Assembly: GCA_964385405.1 (NCBI GenBank)
Contig: CAYLOT010000004.1
Span: forward strand, 50,231 to 114,230
Origin: CAIZGX01 sp964385405
Lineage (GTDB): Bacteria; Bacteroidota; Bacteroidia; Flavobacteriales_D; Sanyastnellaceae
DNA length: 64,000 nt
Reading direction: 5' to 3'
The translations under genes were made by a program, and so were the position numbers. Below, one piece after another: positions 17,579 through 26,223 of the stretch. Position 1 is the stretch's first letter, and the number at the start of each line of letters is the position of its first letter. The notes beneath the pieces were generated by a model. The model did no database searches. It worked only from the letters and a program-made list of their open reading frames with translations, and was not told the DNA's origin.

Positions 17579-18983
17579 TCTTTAACATGTTTGTTGTCCC
17601 TTGTTCTGCAATAGGCATAGAGGCAACGTTTACTAAGAAATCTCCGTCTTTTACATATCCGTTTTTCTTCAAGATGTAACGAATATCTGCAATGGTTTGG
17701 TCTGTACTTACCATCTTGTCGTAGTAGAAAGCTTTCACTCCCCAAACCAAATTCAATTGCGTTAGTATACGCTTATTTCCTGTGAATACGAACACGTGTG
17801 CATTTGGTCTCCAACTTGAAATTTTGTACCCAGTGTAACCAGAGAACGACATGGTTGCAATGCTCGTTGCTCCTGTGCGCTTTGCTACGCGACAAGCACT
17901 GAAGCAAATACTGTCTGTGATGAAACGCGTTTCATCCATTTCGTATGGCGCTTCTTCCAAGTAATAAAGTCCAGGGAATTTTTCTGCTTCAGTAATGATG
18001 TTGTGCATCATCGTTATTGCCGCAACGGGATATGCACCCACACTTGTTTCGCCACTTAGCATAACCGCGTCAGCACCATCTAAAACAGCATTCGCAACAT
18101 CTGTTACTTCGGCTCGAGTCGGAGTCATGCTTGTAATCATGCTTTCCATCATTTGAGTAGCAACAATTACAGGCTTTGCAGCTTCAACACATTTCTTTAC
18201 AATCATCTTCTGTGCAAGTGGTACTTGCTCAATTGGAATTTCCACCCCCAGATCACCACGAGCAACCATGACAGCGTCGGTCTCGCGAATAATTTCATCA
18301 ATAACTTCTAGGGCCTCTGGCTTTTCAATTTTCGCAACCACTTTCGCGTGCTTTCCATTTTCAGCAATAATTCCTTTCAAGACGCGAACGTCTTCTGCCG
18401 TGCGAACGAATGAAAGACCAATCCAATCGATGTTCATCGAAAGAGCAAACTCCAAATCATTCAAATCTTTTTTCGATAGGGAAGGAAGTGAGACTTTTGT
18501 TTCAGGAAGATTCAGTCCTTTTTTCGATGAAAGAATTCCACCTTGTATAATTTCACACAACACTTCTTTCTTACCGTCGGTAGAAAGTATGCGAATCGCA
18601 ATCTTGCCATCGTCAAGAAGAACACGCTCACCCGGTTTTACATCAGATGGGAATTCTTTGTAGTTCGTGTAGATGTGCGTGGCAGTGCCAATTTGCTCTT
18701 CGGTAGTAATAATTATTTGCTTGCCAGCTTCCAACATCACACCGTTGTCTTGCATAACTCCAACGCGCAATTTTGGACCTTGCAAATCTGCTAGTAAAGC
18801 AGTATTCGTTCCTAACTCTTTGTCAATCTCGCGAACAAAGGCAACAACATTTGAATGATCATCGTGTGAACCGTGAGAAAAGTTTAAACGTACAACGTTT
18901 AATCCAGCTTGGATCATTCCTTTGAGAACTTCTTTGTTTGCAGATACAGGACCTATGGTCCCAACTATTTTCGTTTTTTTCAT
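17565..18983 (-). CDS. pyk: Pyruvate kinase
   Basis: Last step of glycolysis: phosphoenolpyruvate plus ADP to pyruvate plus ATP. 472 residues from ATG 18983 (MKKTKIVGTIGPVS); the TTG two codons earlier is less likely. Motifs: RLNFSHGSHDDH near residue 35, the LLADLQGPKLRVG block, the catalytic-lysine region KVVAKIEKPEAL, the MVARGDLGVE active-site segment, and ATQMMESM. The C-terminal allosteric domain is present. The gene starts 2 bases after the IPExxxVDY gene, a pairing that I recognise from Bacteroidota. Confidence 0.97.
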   Translation of the reverse strand: MKKTKIVGTIGPVSANKEVLKGMIQAGLNVVRLNFSHGSHDDHSNVVAFVREIDKELGTNTALLADLQGPKLRVGVMQDNGVMLEAGKQIIITTEEQIGTATHIYTNYKEFPSDVKPGERVLLDDGKIAIRILSTDGKKEVLCEIIQGGILSSKKGLNLPETKVSLPSLSKKDLNDLEFALSMNIDWIGLSFVRTAEDVRVLKGIIAENGKHAKVVAKIEKPEALEVIDEIIRETDAVMVARGDLGVEIPIEQVPLAQKMIVKKCVEAAKPVIVATQMMESMITSMTPTRAEVTDVANAVLDGADAVMLSGETSVGAYPVAAITMMHNIITEAEKFPGLYYLEEAPYEMDETRFITDSICFSACRVAKRTGATSIATMSFSGYTGYKISSWRPNAHVFVFTGNKRILTQLNLVWGVKAFYYDKMVSTDQTIADIRYILKKNGYVKDGDFLVNVASMPIAEQGTTNMLKISRI

Positions 18984-18985
18984 AA

Positions 18986-19399
18986 TCAATCAAAAAACAA
19001 ATGACTCACGTGCTTCAAGCTTTCTTGCGTTAAATGAAATGCGGCGAGAACATTGTTTATTTTTCTAATTTGTTTAACTAAATCTTCTATGTCTTCTCTT
19101 CCTTCAACTTTCAGTAAATACTCTATCTGAGCATATTCAGGTAACAAAACTCCTTGCAACGAGCGGTTCGAAATCAAATGGATAGTGTAATGGTTTTCTT
19201 CCGAAACGAATTTGAACAACTCGTGCTCAGAATTTTGGCCCTTTGTTTCCAATTTGTAGGGTTTGAGCCTTTCTAAACTCCATTTCATTTCACGATTTAA
19301 AAACCAAGCCAATCGAAAGTCTTTCTCTCTCGAGTTAATTCCGATTAATTCGAAATTCATGTACTCTTCGTTCGAAAACGTGATGTTTCTTGCGCTCAT
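18986..19399 (-). CDS. IPExxxVDY family protein
   Basis: 137 residues. The family is known in Bacteroidota and named after a motif that reads LPEYAQIEY here (about residues 88-96). The N-terminus FELIGINSREKDFRLAWFLN is also typical. It has no membrane segment or signal peptide, so it should be cytoplasmic. Function unknown; its position immediately before pyk, with stop and start 2 bases apart, suggests co-expression with pyruvate kinase. Confidence 0.8.
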   Translation of the reverse strand: MSARNITFSNEEYMNFELIGINSREKDFRLAWFLNREMKWSLERLKPYKLETKGQNSEHELFKFVSEENHYTIHLISNRSLQGVLLPEYAQIEYLLKVEGREDIEDLVKQIRKINNVLAAFHLTQESLKHVSHLFFD

Positions 19400-19439
19400 T
19401 TTAGTTAGTGTATTTTTTACACGAACTCCACAAAGGTAG

Positions 19440-20348
19440 TTATTTCCAATTCAATTGTGCAGAATTTTCATTCACAATTAGTTCTGCTTTTCTCCCCATG
19501 AAGAAAGCTCTGTTGTCGTTCAAGTGTCCAGCCGGAAATCCAACAGCTACAGGAACTTGTGAAGAAAGTTTTATATCGAGTAACATTTGTTCTACGGTTT
19601 TACCCCACGGATTATTGCTCGAAAATCCAAATTCTTCTGTGTTATCGCGCATTTGTGTGAATCCGCCCAGAATCAATCCTTTGATGTTCTTAAACAAACC
19701 TGCTCTCTTCAATGCAGTGAACATGCGGTCAACGTGGTAAAGCATCTCATCTACATCTTCAAGAAATAAAATTTTCCCTTCTGTGTTTAATTGAGTTGAA
19801 GATCCCAGTTGACTGTAGATCACAGATAAATTTCCCCCTACAATTTCCCCCTCAATCTTTCCAGTTTGAATTTGATTTTCATTCCAACTAAATGAAAATG
19901 TTTCACCGAAAAGCGCACATCTCAAATTTTCTAGGGCTTCCGGCGTGGCGTGCTCAAAAGAAATGGGCATAGTGGAGTGAATGCACTGGATTCCCTTGTT
20001 CGTGCAAGCGTTCAAGAGTACCGTTACATCTGAATATCCACAGATCCATTTTGAAGAAGACAAATGAGGTTCAATTTCATCAATGGTATGAACGGTGCCA
20101 TATCCACCTCTTGCAACCAACAAGGCTTTCACCTCATTGTCATTCCATAGCGAAAGGAAAGACTGTGTCCGCTCTTCCACGTTTCCGGCGAGCTGAAACG
20201 TGGGCTTGAAAACGTTATCGGCCAATTTAACTTTCAGGCCCCACGAGGCAATAATCCCCTCAGCAAATTGCCATTGTTCGCTTGTAATGAATCTTGCAGT
20301 GGCAATTATTCCAATCGTATCGCCTTGTTGTAAAAAAGCTGGTTGCAT
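19440..20348 (-). CDS. LD-carboxypeptidase (peptidase family S66)
   Basis: 302 residues. Family S66 cleaves the terminal D-alanine from murein tetrapeptides during peptidoglycan recycling. Features are GDTIGIIATARFI at the N-terminus, ARGGYGTVH near residue 80, and CGYSDVTVLLNA with the likely nucleophile Ser, followed by a C-terminal domain with the LFLEDVDEMLYHVDRM segment. No signal peptide, so cytoplasmic as expected for recycling. Divergent from metG, 57 bases away. Confidence 0.9.
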   Translation of the reverse strand: MQPAFLQQGDTIGIIATARFITSEQWQFAEGIIASWGLKVKLADNVFKPTFQLAGNVEERTQSFLSLWNDNEVKALLVARGGYGTVHTIDEIEPHLSSSKWICGYSDVTVLLNACTNKGIQCIHSTMPISFEHATPEALENLRCALFGETFSFSWNENQIQTGKIEGEIVGGNLSVIYSQLGSSTQLNTEGKILFLEDVDEMLYHVDRMFTALKRAGLFKNIKGLILGGFTQMRDNTEEFGFSSNNPWGKTVEQMLLDIKLSSQVPVAVGFPAGHLNDNRAFFMGRKAELIVNENSAQLNWK

Positions 20349-20361
20349 CGCTTTATCTTTG
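20328..20361 (+). promoter_or_regulatory. Predicted metG promoter
   Basis: TTG at 20328-20330, 23-base spacer, TATCTTTG at 20354-20361: fits the Bacteroidota TTG-N17-23-TAnnTTTG consensus. It overlaps the start of the divergent LD-carboxypeptidase gene. The expected leader before ATG 20406 is about 40 bases. Confidence 0.5.
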
Positions 20362-20405
20362 ATGCGCTAAATTCGCAGTTTTCTGCGCAAAACACCACAA
20401 AAAAG

Positions 20406-22454
20406 ATGAAGTCACCGAAAAGACACCTAGTAACCTCAGCTCTACCATATGCGAATGGTCCTATTCACATTGGACACATTGCAGGAGCATACTTGCCTGC
20501 CGATATTTATGTTCGGTATCTCAGGGCAAAGGAGAAGGATGTGGCTTTTATCTGTGGATCCGATGAACACGGCGCTGCCATCACGCTTCGCGCTAAAAAA
20601 GAAGGGAAGACTCCGCGCGAAATTGTAGATTTTTATCACAAGCTCATGGGCGATGCTTTCCGCGATTTCGGAATTTCGTTCGATGAATATTACCGCACCT
20701 CGTCTCCTGAACACATTGAGATGAGTCAGCAAATTTTTCTTGAGTTGAAAGAAAAGGGTGTTTTCGAAACTCATCGTTCAGAGCAATATTTCGATGCAGA
20801 GGCACAGCAGTTTTTAGCAGACCGATACATCACCGGAACCTGTCCGAAATGCGCGAGTGAAAAGGCTTACGGAGATCAATGCGAAAAATGCGGATCTACT
20901 TTAAGTCCAACAGAATTAATAAATCCCGTTTCTACGCTGAGCGGAAGCACGCCTGTGTTGAAGGAAACTACACATTGGTATTTGCCTATGCAACACCACA
21001 GCGAATGGGTGCGCGATTTTATTGAAAACGGAAAATTAAACGAGGCGCAACACCACGATGCTTCGAAATGGAAGTCGCATGTTGTAGGTCAATGTTTAAG
21101 TTGGATTGATGGCGGTCTTCAGGCACGCGCCATGACTCGCGATTTAGATTGGGGTGTTCCTGTTCCTGGTGAGGATGGAAAAGTTCTCTATGTGTGGCTC
21201 GATGCGCCTATTGGATACATTACCAACACCAAAGTTTGGGCAGAGAAGAATGGAAAGAATTGGGAAGACTATTGGAAGAATGATGAAACTGAATTGGTGC
21301 ATTTCATTGGGAAAGACAACATTGTTTTTCACTGCATCATCTTTCCAATTATATTGAAATCTCACGGTGGATTTAACCTTCCGGTGAATGTGCCTGCCAA
21401 CGAGTTCATGAATTTAGAAGGTGATAAAATTTCAACTTCAAGAAATTGGGCGGTGTGGTTGCATGAATATTTGGAAGACTTCCCGAATCGTCAAGACGAG
21501 ATGCGCTATGTTTTGGCGTCTATAATGCCAGAACAAAAGGATAGCGAGTTTACTTGGAACGATTTCAAAGACCGCGTGAACAACGAGCTTGCAGATATCG
21601 TAGGGAATTTTGTGAATCGTGTTTTTGTATTAACGCACAAGTATTATGGAGGAAAGGTTTCGAATGCTACGTTCGACGCCTCTTCTCAGTTTGAAGAAGC
21701 GCAGGCTGCCTTCAACATGATTGGTGAAAAGGTTGAAGCGTATCGTTTCCGTGAAGCCCAAGCCTTAGCTATTCAATTGGCACGCATAGGTAACAAGCTT
21801 CTCACAGAAACAGAACCTTGGAAATTGCAAAAGACTGATCCGGAAAAAACAGAAGGAATCTTGAATGCCTGCATTCAGTTGGTTGCTGCGCTATCCATTG
21901 CGTTAGAGCCATTCCTTCCATACACCGCTAAGAAATTAAAAACCGGCTTGCAGTGGGAAGGAGTGAAGTGGGACGATGTTCAAGTTTCGCAATTGATTCC
22001 TGCTGGACATGCAATAGGAGAGATGCCTATTCTTTTCCAAAAGATAACAGACGAAGAAGTGGCGAAGCAAGTTGCGAAGTTGGAGGCATCTAAGGTTCAA
22101 CCTGAAGTTGAAATGGAATCGATTAAACCGAATGTTTCATTCGAGGACTTCCAAAATATGGACCTTCGCATTGCAGAAGTATTGGAAGCGCAACGCGTTC
22201 CAAAGACGAAAAAATTATTGCAATTGAAATTGCGAATAGGTACTGAAGAACGCACGGTTATTTCTGGTATTGCAGAATCTTACGAGCCCGAACAAGTTGT
22301 TGGAAAGCAGGTGTTGTACTTAGCCAATTTAGCTCCCAGAGAAATAAAGGGAGTTCAATCGGCAGGCATGATCTTAATGGCTGAAAACAACAAGGGAGAG
22401 CTTTCTTTGCTCTCCCCTGAACGTCCGGTTGAATCGGGCAATACTGTTCGCTAA
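20406..22454 (+). CDS. metG: Methionyl-tRNA synthetase with C-terminal tRNA-binding domain
   Basis: 682 residues from ATG 20406 (MKSPKRHLVTSALPYANG). HIGH is HIGH (residues 21-24). A zinc knuckle has two CxxC pairs (CPKC, CEKC, about 147-170). The KMSKS loop reads KISTS (341-345, then RNWAVW), a variant seen in archaeal-like MetRS. The last 110 residues, after a linker, form an EMAP/Trbp111-type tRNA-binding OB fold (DLRIAEVLEAQRVPKTKKLL, ISGIAESYEPEQVVGKQV). It charges both initiator and elongator tRNA-Met. The stop is 2 bases from the convergent ftsZ stop, and the ftsZ terminator lies in its 3' coding end. Confidence 0.97.
   Translation: MKSPKRHLVTSALPYANGPIHIGHIAGAYLPADIYVRYLRAKEKDVAFICGSDEHGAAITLRAKKEGKTPREIVDFYHKLMGDAFRDFGISFDEYYRTSSPEHIEMSQQIFLELKEKGVFETHRSEQYFDAEAQQFLADRYITGTCPKCASEKAYGDQCEKCGSTLSPTELINPVSTLSGSTPVLKETTHWYLPMQHHSEWVRDFIENGKLNEAQHHDASKWKSHVVGQCLSWIDGGLQARAMTRDLDWGVPVPGEDGKVLYVWLDAPIGYITNTKVWAEKNGKNWEDYWKNDETELVHFIGKDNIVFHCIIFPIILKSHGGFNLPVNVPANEFMNLEGDKISTSRNWAVWLHEYLEDFPNRQDEMRYVLASIMPEQKDSEFTWNDFKDRVNNELADIVGNFVNRVFVLTHKYYGGKVSNATFDASSQFEEAQAAFNMIGEKVEAYRFREAQALAIQLARIGNKLLTETEPWKLQKTDPEKTEGILNACIQLVAALSIALEPFLPYTAKKLKTGLQWEGVKWDDVQVSQLIPAGHAIGEMPILFQKITDEEVAKQVAKLEASKVQPEVEMESIKPNVSFEDFQNMDLRIAEVLEAQRVPKTKKLLQLKLRIGTEERTVISGIAESYEPEQVVGKQVLYLANLAPREIKGVQSAGMILMAENNKGELSLLSPERPVESGNTVR
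22385..22416 (-). terminator. ftsZ terminator embedded in the metG coding region
   Basis: Arms 22394-22401 (GGGAGAGC) and 22409-22416 (GCTCTCCC), 7-base loop. The minus-strand tail is TTGTTGTTTTC, moderately U-rich. It lies 40 bases after the ftsZ stop, inside metG. Confidence 0.6.
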
Positions 22455-22456
22455 TA

Positions 22457-24280
22457 TCAGTCTACGTTATCGTGTAGAAAGGGATTGTTCGTGCGCAGTT
22501 CGATGCGGGTGTTTCCATTCTCGTCTGTTACTTCTCTTGAGATTGTGCGAGACACTGTGTTTTCGCTCGAGTGTGTTCCTTCATCCAAAGTAACTTTTCT
22601 TCTCAAGTAAGCAGGTTCGTTTTCCAATTCATTCAATCCGCTTGGAGATTTCATACGCATGGTGTATTCACGAATGCGCGCTTCGCGCTCTTTATTTCGT
22701 GCCATGAGTTCTGTGCGAGGAGGGCGATTTTCTGCGACAACCTCTGGTTTGAAAGTCATTTGTGTTTCTGGAATCGTACGGTCAGTAGTTTGACGAATGC
22801 TTTCGAAACTGGGAATAACAGGCGTTTCGTCTGTGTTACTTTCCTGAATTTTAAAGGTGCTTAATTCTGGAATTTCAGGTTCCTGCAACTCCATTTTAAA
22901 CTCTTCTTCTTTCGCTATTTCAGCTTTCTCGAATTCTTCAAAGGAGAATAAAGCGCCTTGTTTTACAGGTTCTTCAACAGTTGGATTTGATTCGAAAGTG
23001 TTTTCGATTTCCAATTCAATTTCGTCGGCAACAACCAATTTGAATGGCTCTTCAGTCACTTCTGCTTCAGGCATTTCATTCAATTGAGCCGTTTCAGCAA
23101 CTACCGGAGTTTCTTCAACAACAACTGCAACGGGTGCTGTAGGAGTTTCCTCAACAACTGGAGTAGTGTCTAAGGTGAAAACTGGATTTTCTTCAACAAC
23201 AGGTGATGGTTCAGCAACAACTGCAGCTGGCGCATCGCCTAGAACGAAAACAGGTGTTGGAGCTGGCGCTTCTTTCACTGCGTTAAGTGGAAGAAGTGTT
23301 GCAATTTCTTTGGCTGCAAATCCGGTTGCAATCACATTTACACAAATATCATCGCCCAATTGCTCGTCTTTACCGTAACCCCAGATGATATCTGCTTCTG
23401 GACCTGCAAGTTCTTGAATGAAATCGGTGATCTCACCAATTTCGTCCATTTTCAACTCGTTGTTTCCGTATGTGATGTTTAGCAAGATGTGCGAAGCACC
23501 AGTGATATCGTCGTCGTTTAACAATGGAGATTCCATTGCCATTTGAACTGCGCGAATGGCTTGGTCTTCACCATGAGCTCTTCCGCTACCCATGATAGCC
23601 ACTCCGCTTCCACGCATAACCGTGATGACGTCGTTCATATCTACGTTCACAATACCGGTGATGGTAATTAATTCAGCAATGCTTTTAGCTGCTGTGCAAA
23701 GCACGTCGTCTGCGTGACTGAACGCGTTGCTCAGTGAAAGGTTACCGTATAGCTCACGTAACTTATCGTTGCGAATAATCAAAAGTGTATCAACTGCTTT
23801 GCGCATTTCTTCAATACCAGCAGTTGCTTGGGCAGTTCTCTTTTTGTTTTCGAAAGCGAAAGGAACGGTAACGATACCAACGGTAAGGATACCCATTTCT
23901 TTTGCAACTTGTGCAATTACTGGAGCCGCGCCTGTTCCGGTACCACCGCCCATTCCTGCGGTAACGAAAACCATTTGCAAGTCTGAATGGAACAATGTAC
24001 GAATTTCTTCGATAGATTCCATCGCGGCATCACGACCAACCTCTGGACGAGCGCCTGCTCCGCGACCTTTCGTTAGTGTGTGTCCTAGTTGCATTTTATT
24101 CAATACTGGACTGTTGTCCAACGCTTGTGCATCGGTATTACACACTACGAAGTCTACGCCGTTAATTCCTTTGTTGTACATGTAGTTAACGGCGTTCGAG
24201 CCACCACCACCCACACCCACAACTTTAATTATGGCATTTTCTTCTTGTTTTGGAAGGTTGAAATTGAGCAAATCTGACAT
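22457..24280 (-). CDS. ftsZ: Cell division protein FtsZ
   Basis: Tubulin-like GTPase that forms the Z ring. 607 residues. The GTPase core spans about residues 15-330, with the tubulin signature GGGTGTG (111-117), VGVGGGGSNAV near the N-terminus and RNDKLREL in the middle. A tail of about 270 residues follows: first Pro/Val/Glu-rich repeats such as PVVEETP, then a helical segment around RNKEREARIREYTMRMK, ending NNPFLHDNVD, the C-terminal peptide typical of this phylum. The gene stands alone. No ftsQ, ftsA or mur genes flank it, whereas ftsA-ftsZ adjacency is usual. Confidence 0.97.
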   Translation of the reverse strand: MSDLLNFNLPKQEENAIIKVVGVGGGGSNAVNYMYNKGINGVDFVVCNTDAQALDNSPVLNKMQLGHTLTKGRGAGARPEVGRDAAMESIEEIRTLFHSDLQMVFVTAGMGGGTGTGAAPVIAQVAKEMGILTVGIVTVPFAFENKKRTAQATAGIEEMRKAVDTLLIIRNDKLRELYGNLSLSNAFSHADDVLCTAAKSIAELITITGIVNVDMNDVITVMRGSGVAIMGSGRAHGEDQAIRAVQMAMESPLLNDDDITGASHILLNITYGNNELKMDEIGEITDFIQELAGPEADIIWGYGKDEQLGDDICVNVIATGFAAKEIATLLPLNAVKEAPAPTPVFVLGDAPAAVVAEPSPVVEENPVFTLDTTPVVEETPTAPVAVVVEETPVVAETAQLNEMPEAEVTEEPFKLVVADEIELEIENTFESNPTVEEPVKQGALFSFEEFEKAEIAKEEEFKMELQEPEIPELSTFKIQESNTDETPVIPSFESIRQTTDRTIPETQMTFKPEVVAENRPPRTELMARNKEREARIREYTMRMKSPSGLNELENEPAYLRRKVTLDEGTHSSENTVSRTISREVTDENGNTRIELRTNNPFLHDNVD

Positions 24281-24466
24281 TGTGTAGAACTTTTTTGAGG
24301 TAGGTAAATCAGTAAATTTTTGGTTCTCCGAAGTAAGCGAAGAATTGCACTTCTATACAAACGCAGTTTTCAAAATAGTGAACCGCCAAATGTTAGTAAA
24401 GCACTATTGTGGAAATGAAGAAGATATTATATAGAAGAGAAAATGACACGTTGTACATTTGCAAAC

Positions 24467-24907
24467 ATGTCTCAACAAGATATTCAAGATAAGGTTAAGG
24501 AAATTTTTACGGTTTATTTAGAAAAGCATTTGCATAGAAAAACTCCCGAGCGTTATGCAATTTTAGCTGAAATATACACCATTGAAGATCACTTTGATAT
24601 TGAGTCGCTTTATGTTCGGATGAAGAATAAAAAGTATCGAGTGTCGCGTGCGACCTTATATAACACAATTGAATTGTTATTGAACTGTGCCCTTGTTAGG
24701 AAGAATCAATTCGGTCAAAACATTGCGCATTTTGAAAAGGCATATCAGAACCAGCAACACGATCATATTATTTTGACAGATACTGGAGAAGTGTTTGAGT
24801 TTTGCGACCCTCGAATTCAGAATATTAAAGCTACGCTTGAGGAAATTTTTGATATTGAAATCTCCATGCACAGCCTTAATTTTTATGGAAAAAGAAAAAG
24901 GAAGTAG
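24467..24907 (+). CDS. Fur-family transcriptional regulator
   Basis: 146 residues from ATG 24467 (MSQQDIQDKVKEIF). The winged-helix N-terminus includes TPERYAILAEIYTIEDHFDIESLY and the recognition-helix region RVSRATLYNTIELLLN. The dimerisation half starts HDHIILTDTGEVFEFCDPRI. The two CxxC zinc sites of classical Fur/PerR are reduced to single residues here (TDTG in place of a CxxC-type turn), so a structural zinc site is probably absent or rebuilt. Target metal unknown. A TACATTTG -7 box at 24453-24460 is so close to the ATG that the mRNA may have almost no leader. Divergent from ftsZ. Confidence 0.85.
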   Translation: MSQQDIQDKVKEIFTVYLEKHLHRKTPERYAILAEIYTIEDHFDIESLYVRMKNKKYRVSRATLYNTIELLLNCALVRKNQFGQNIAHFEKAYQNQQHDHIILTDTGEVFEFCDPRIQNIKATLEEIFDIEISMHSLNFYGKRKRK

Positions 24908-24922
24908 TTTCCCACTTCCTTT
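24897..24922. terminator. Hairpin terminator between the Fur-family gene and the 24950 gene
   Basis: 9-bp arms AAAGGAAGT (24897-24905) and ACTTCCTTT (24914-24922) with an 8-base loop, flanked by A-rich sequence on the left and TTTACTTTATT on the right. It overlaps the Fur-family stop codon and can serve both converging genes. Confidence 0.65.
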
Positions 24923-24949
24923 ACTTTATTGCAATCTTAACCTTTATTT

Positions 24950-25348
24950 TTATTTCGCAGAGAGCAGTGCTGCAGGTTCTTGATAATAACGATCTGGTTT
25001 TTGAACACCATCGAAATTCCAACGTTGCCATGCACCCACACGTTGTCCGGCTTCATACAATCCCTGCGATTCTTTAACTCCATTCGCTAAGAAATATACG
25101 AACTCCCCTTGTGGTATTGTTAATACTTCATCTAAGTACGTTCCGGCCATCATTAATTCACCTGTTTGGAAGTTGATTTGCGCTTGGTATAGAGATTCAC
25201 TTACTTTGGTAATTGTACGTGTGTATTTTGCTGCTGCCTTCTTTTTAGTCACATCCAATTGAGCATCTAACATTTGTGTTGTCGTCTGAGAAAAAACGCT
25301 TGTTGTTAATATTAGGAGAGCGATTAGGGAAAATAATTTAGTTTTCAT
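24950..25348 (-). CDS. Small secreted protein of unknown function
   Basis: 132 residues with a signal peptide (MKTKLFSLIALLILTTSVFSQ). The C-terminal half has the pattern GEFVYFLANGVKESQGLYEA followed by GQRVGAWQRWNFDG, which resembles MORN-like/YwqK-type repeats (G-x-W-x-x-W-x-x-x-G). Such modules occur in many secreted Bacteroidota proteins with no assigned biochemistry. Single gene, convergent with the Fur-family gene and divergent from the 25435 gene. Confidence 0.65.
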   Translation of the reverse strand: MKTKLFSLIALLILTTSVFSQTTTQMLDAQLDVTKKKAAAKYTRTITKVSESLYQAQINFQTGELMMAGTYLDEVLTIPQGEFVYFLANGVKESQGLYEAGQRVGAWQRWNFDGVQKPDRYYQEPAALLSAK

Positions 25349-25434
25349 GACGTAGTATGTTATGTAGGGGTATACCTACCTTCGCAAAGAAAGGTTAGAT
25401 TTTTTTTAAAATATTTTTTAGAAATAAAGAAGTA

Positions 25435-25770
25435 ATGGATTATTTGTTTGAAAAGAAGTGGCAGGAGACACTGGAAATAGCATCGAAGAACTTTGGTGAG
25501 AAACTTGACTATTCAGCAATTCTGCTTTTAATTGGCCTTCAAGAGTTGGGGATTTTCGATTTGAAATTCAAAAAAGATCAGAAGTTAGAGCTCATGCACA
25601 TTGCAGTTTGCACTTTACTCGAGCCTTATGGCTATTATGAGTTTGAGGGAAGAGATGTAGACGGATGGCCTCATTTTGCTAAAAAAGAAAATCTCCCGGT
25701 TTTGAGTCCGGGAGATCAGGAAGTTCTATTAAAAAAGGCAATTATGAAATACTTCGGAAACGAAGCATAG
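25435..25770 (+). CDS. Small cytoplasmic protein of unknown function
   Basis: 111 residues, no signal peptide or membrane segment. Mostly helical, with ILLLIGLQELGIFDLKFKKD (hydrophobic helix and turn), an HIAVCTLLEPYGYYEFEG centre and DGWPHF near residue 78. I think related unnamed proteins occur in other Flavobacteriales but cannot name a family. The upstream region is very A/T-rich. Its 3' coding end carries a strong minus-strand terminator for the convergent lipoprotein gene, so the last 30 codons are constrained on both strands. Confidence 0.65.
   Translation: MDYLFEKKWQETLEIASKNFGEKLDYSAILLLIGLQELGIFDLKFKKDQKLELMHIAVCTLLEPYGYYEFEGRDVDGWPHFAKKENLPVLSPGDQEVLLKKAIMKYFGNEA
25682..25716 (-). 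terminator. Terminator of the 25775 lipoprotein gene inside the 25435 gene
   Basis: Perfect 9-bp GC-rich arms 25691-25699 (ATCTCCCGG) and 25708-25716 (CCGGGAGAT), 8-base loop. On the minus strand the stem is followed by TTTCTTTTTT. It lies 58 bases after the lipoprotein stop, inside the convergent coding region. Confidence 0.87.
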
Positions 25771-25774
25771 CTCA

Positions 25775-26161
25775 TTAAATCTCGATTGTAACTTCAGTGG
25801 TTTCTTGTTCTTCAATTTTAATGATGCCTACACCGTACAATGCACCTTTGTAGGCTTCAATGTCTAAAACTGCAAAACCCGCTTGACCTAATTTGTATTC
25901 TTCAGAGTAATCTACGGTTACAGTTCCGGTTGCATCTGTAATAAAGGTTGTGTCCAAAGCAATGGCATTTGGTGGAGGAGGGGTTTGTGAAGGAGAGCCA
26001 TACAAACGAACTGTAGCTCCTTGAACTGGGTCGCCATTCGCATCAATTACGTGTACTATTGCAATGGTTGGTTCCTCTTTTACACATGAGGTTAATGTCA
26101 TTGTAGATGCAACCAAGAATAAAATTCCAAAAACAAATTGAAAAGTTCGTGTAGCCTTCAT
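25775..26161 (-). CDS. Lipoprotein with a carboxypeptidase-regulatory-like (beta-sandwich) domain
   Basis: 128 residues from ATG 26161 (MKATRTFQF); a longer frame to 26206 lacks a signal-like start. The signal ends in a lipobox (MTLTSC, Cys about residue 26). The rest reads IVHVIDANGDPVQGATVRLY, then a Pro-rich loop, then TTFITDATGTVTVDY: the typical opening of CarboxypepD_reg-like/Ig-like domains common on Bacteroidota surface proteins. Such domains bind or space other modules. No enzyme domain is present. Function unknown. Confidence 0.7.
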   Translation of the reverse strand: MKATRTFQFVFGILFLVASTMTLTSCVKEEPTIAIVHVIDANGDPVQGATVRLYGSPSQTPPPPNAIALDTTFITDATGTVTVDYSEEYKLGQAGFAVLDIEAYKGALYGVGIIKIEEQETTEVTIEI

Positions 26162-26223
26162 AGACGTTTGCTTAATTTTGTCGCCGGTTAATCGGTTAAG
26201 TATCACAAATTAAAGAAAAAAAA

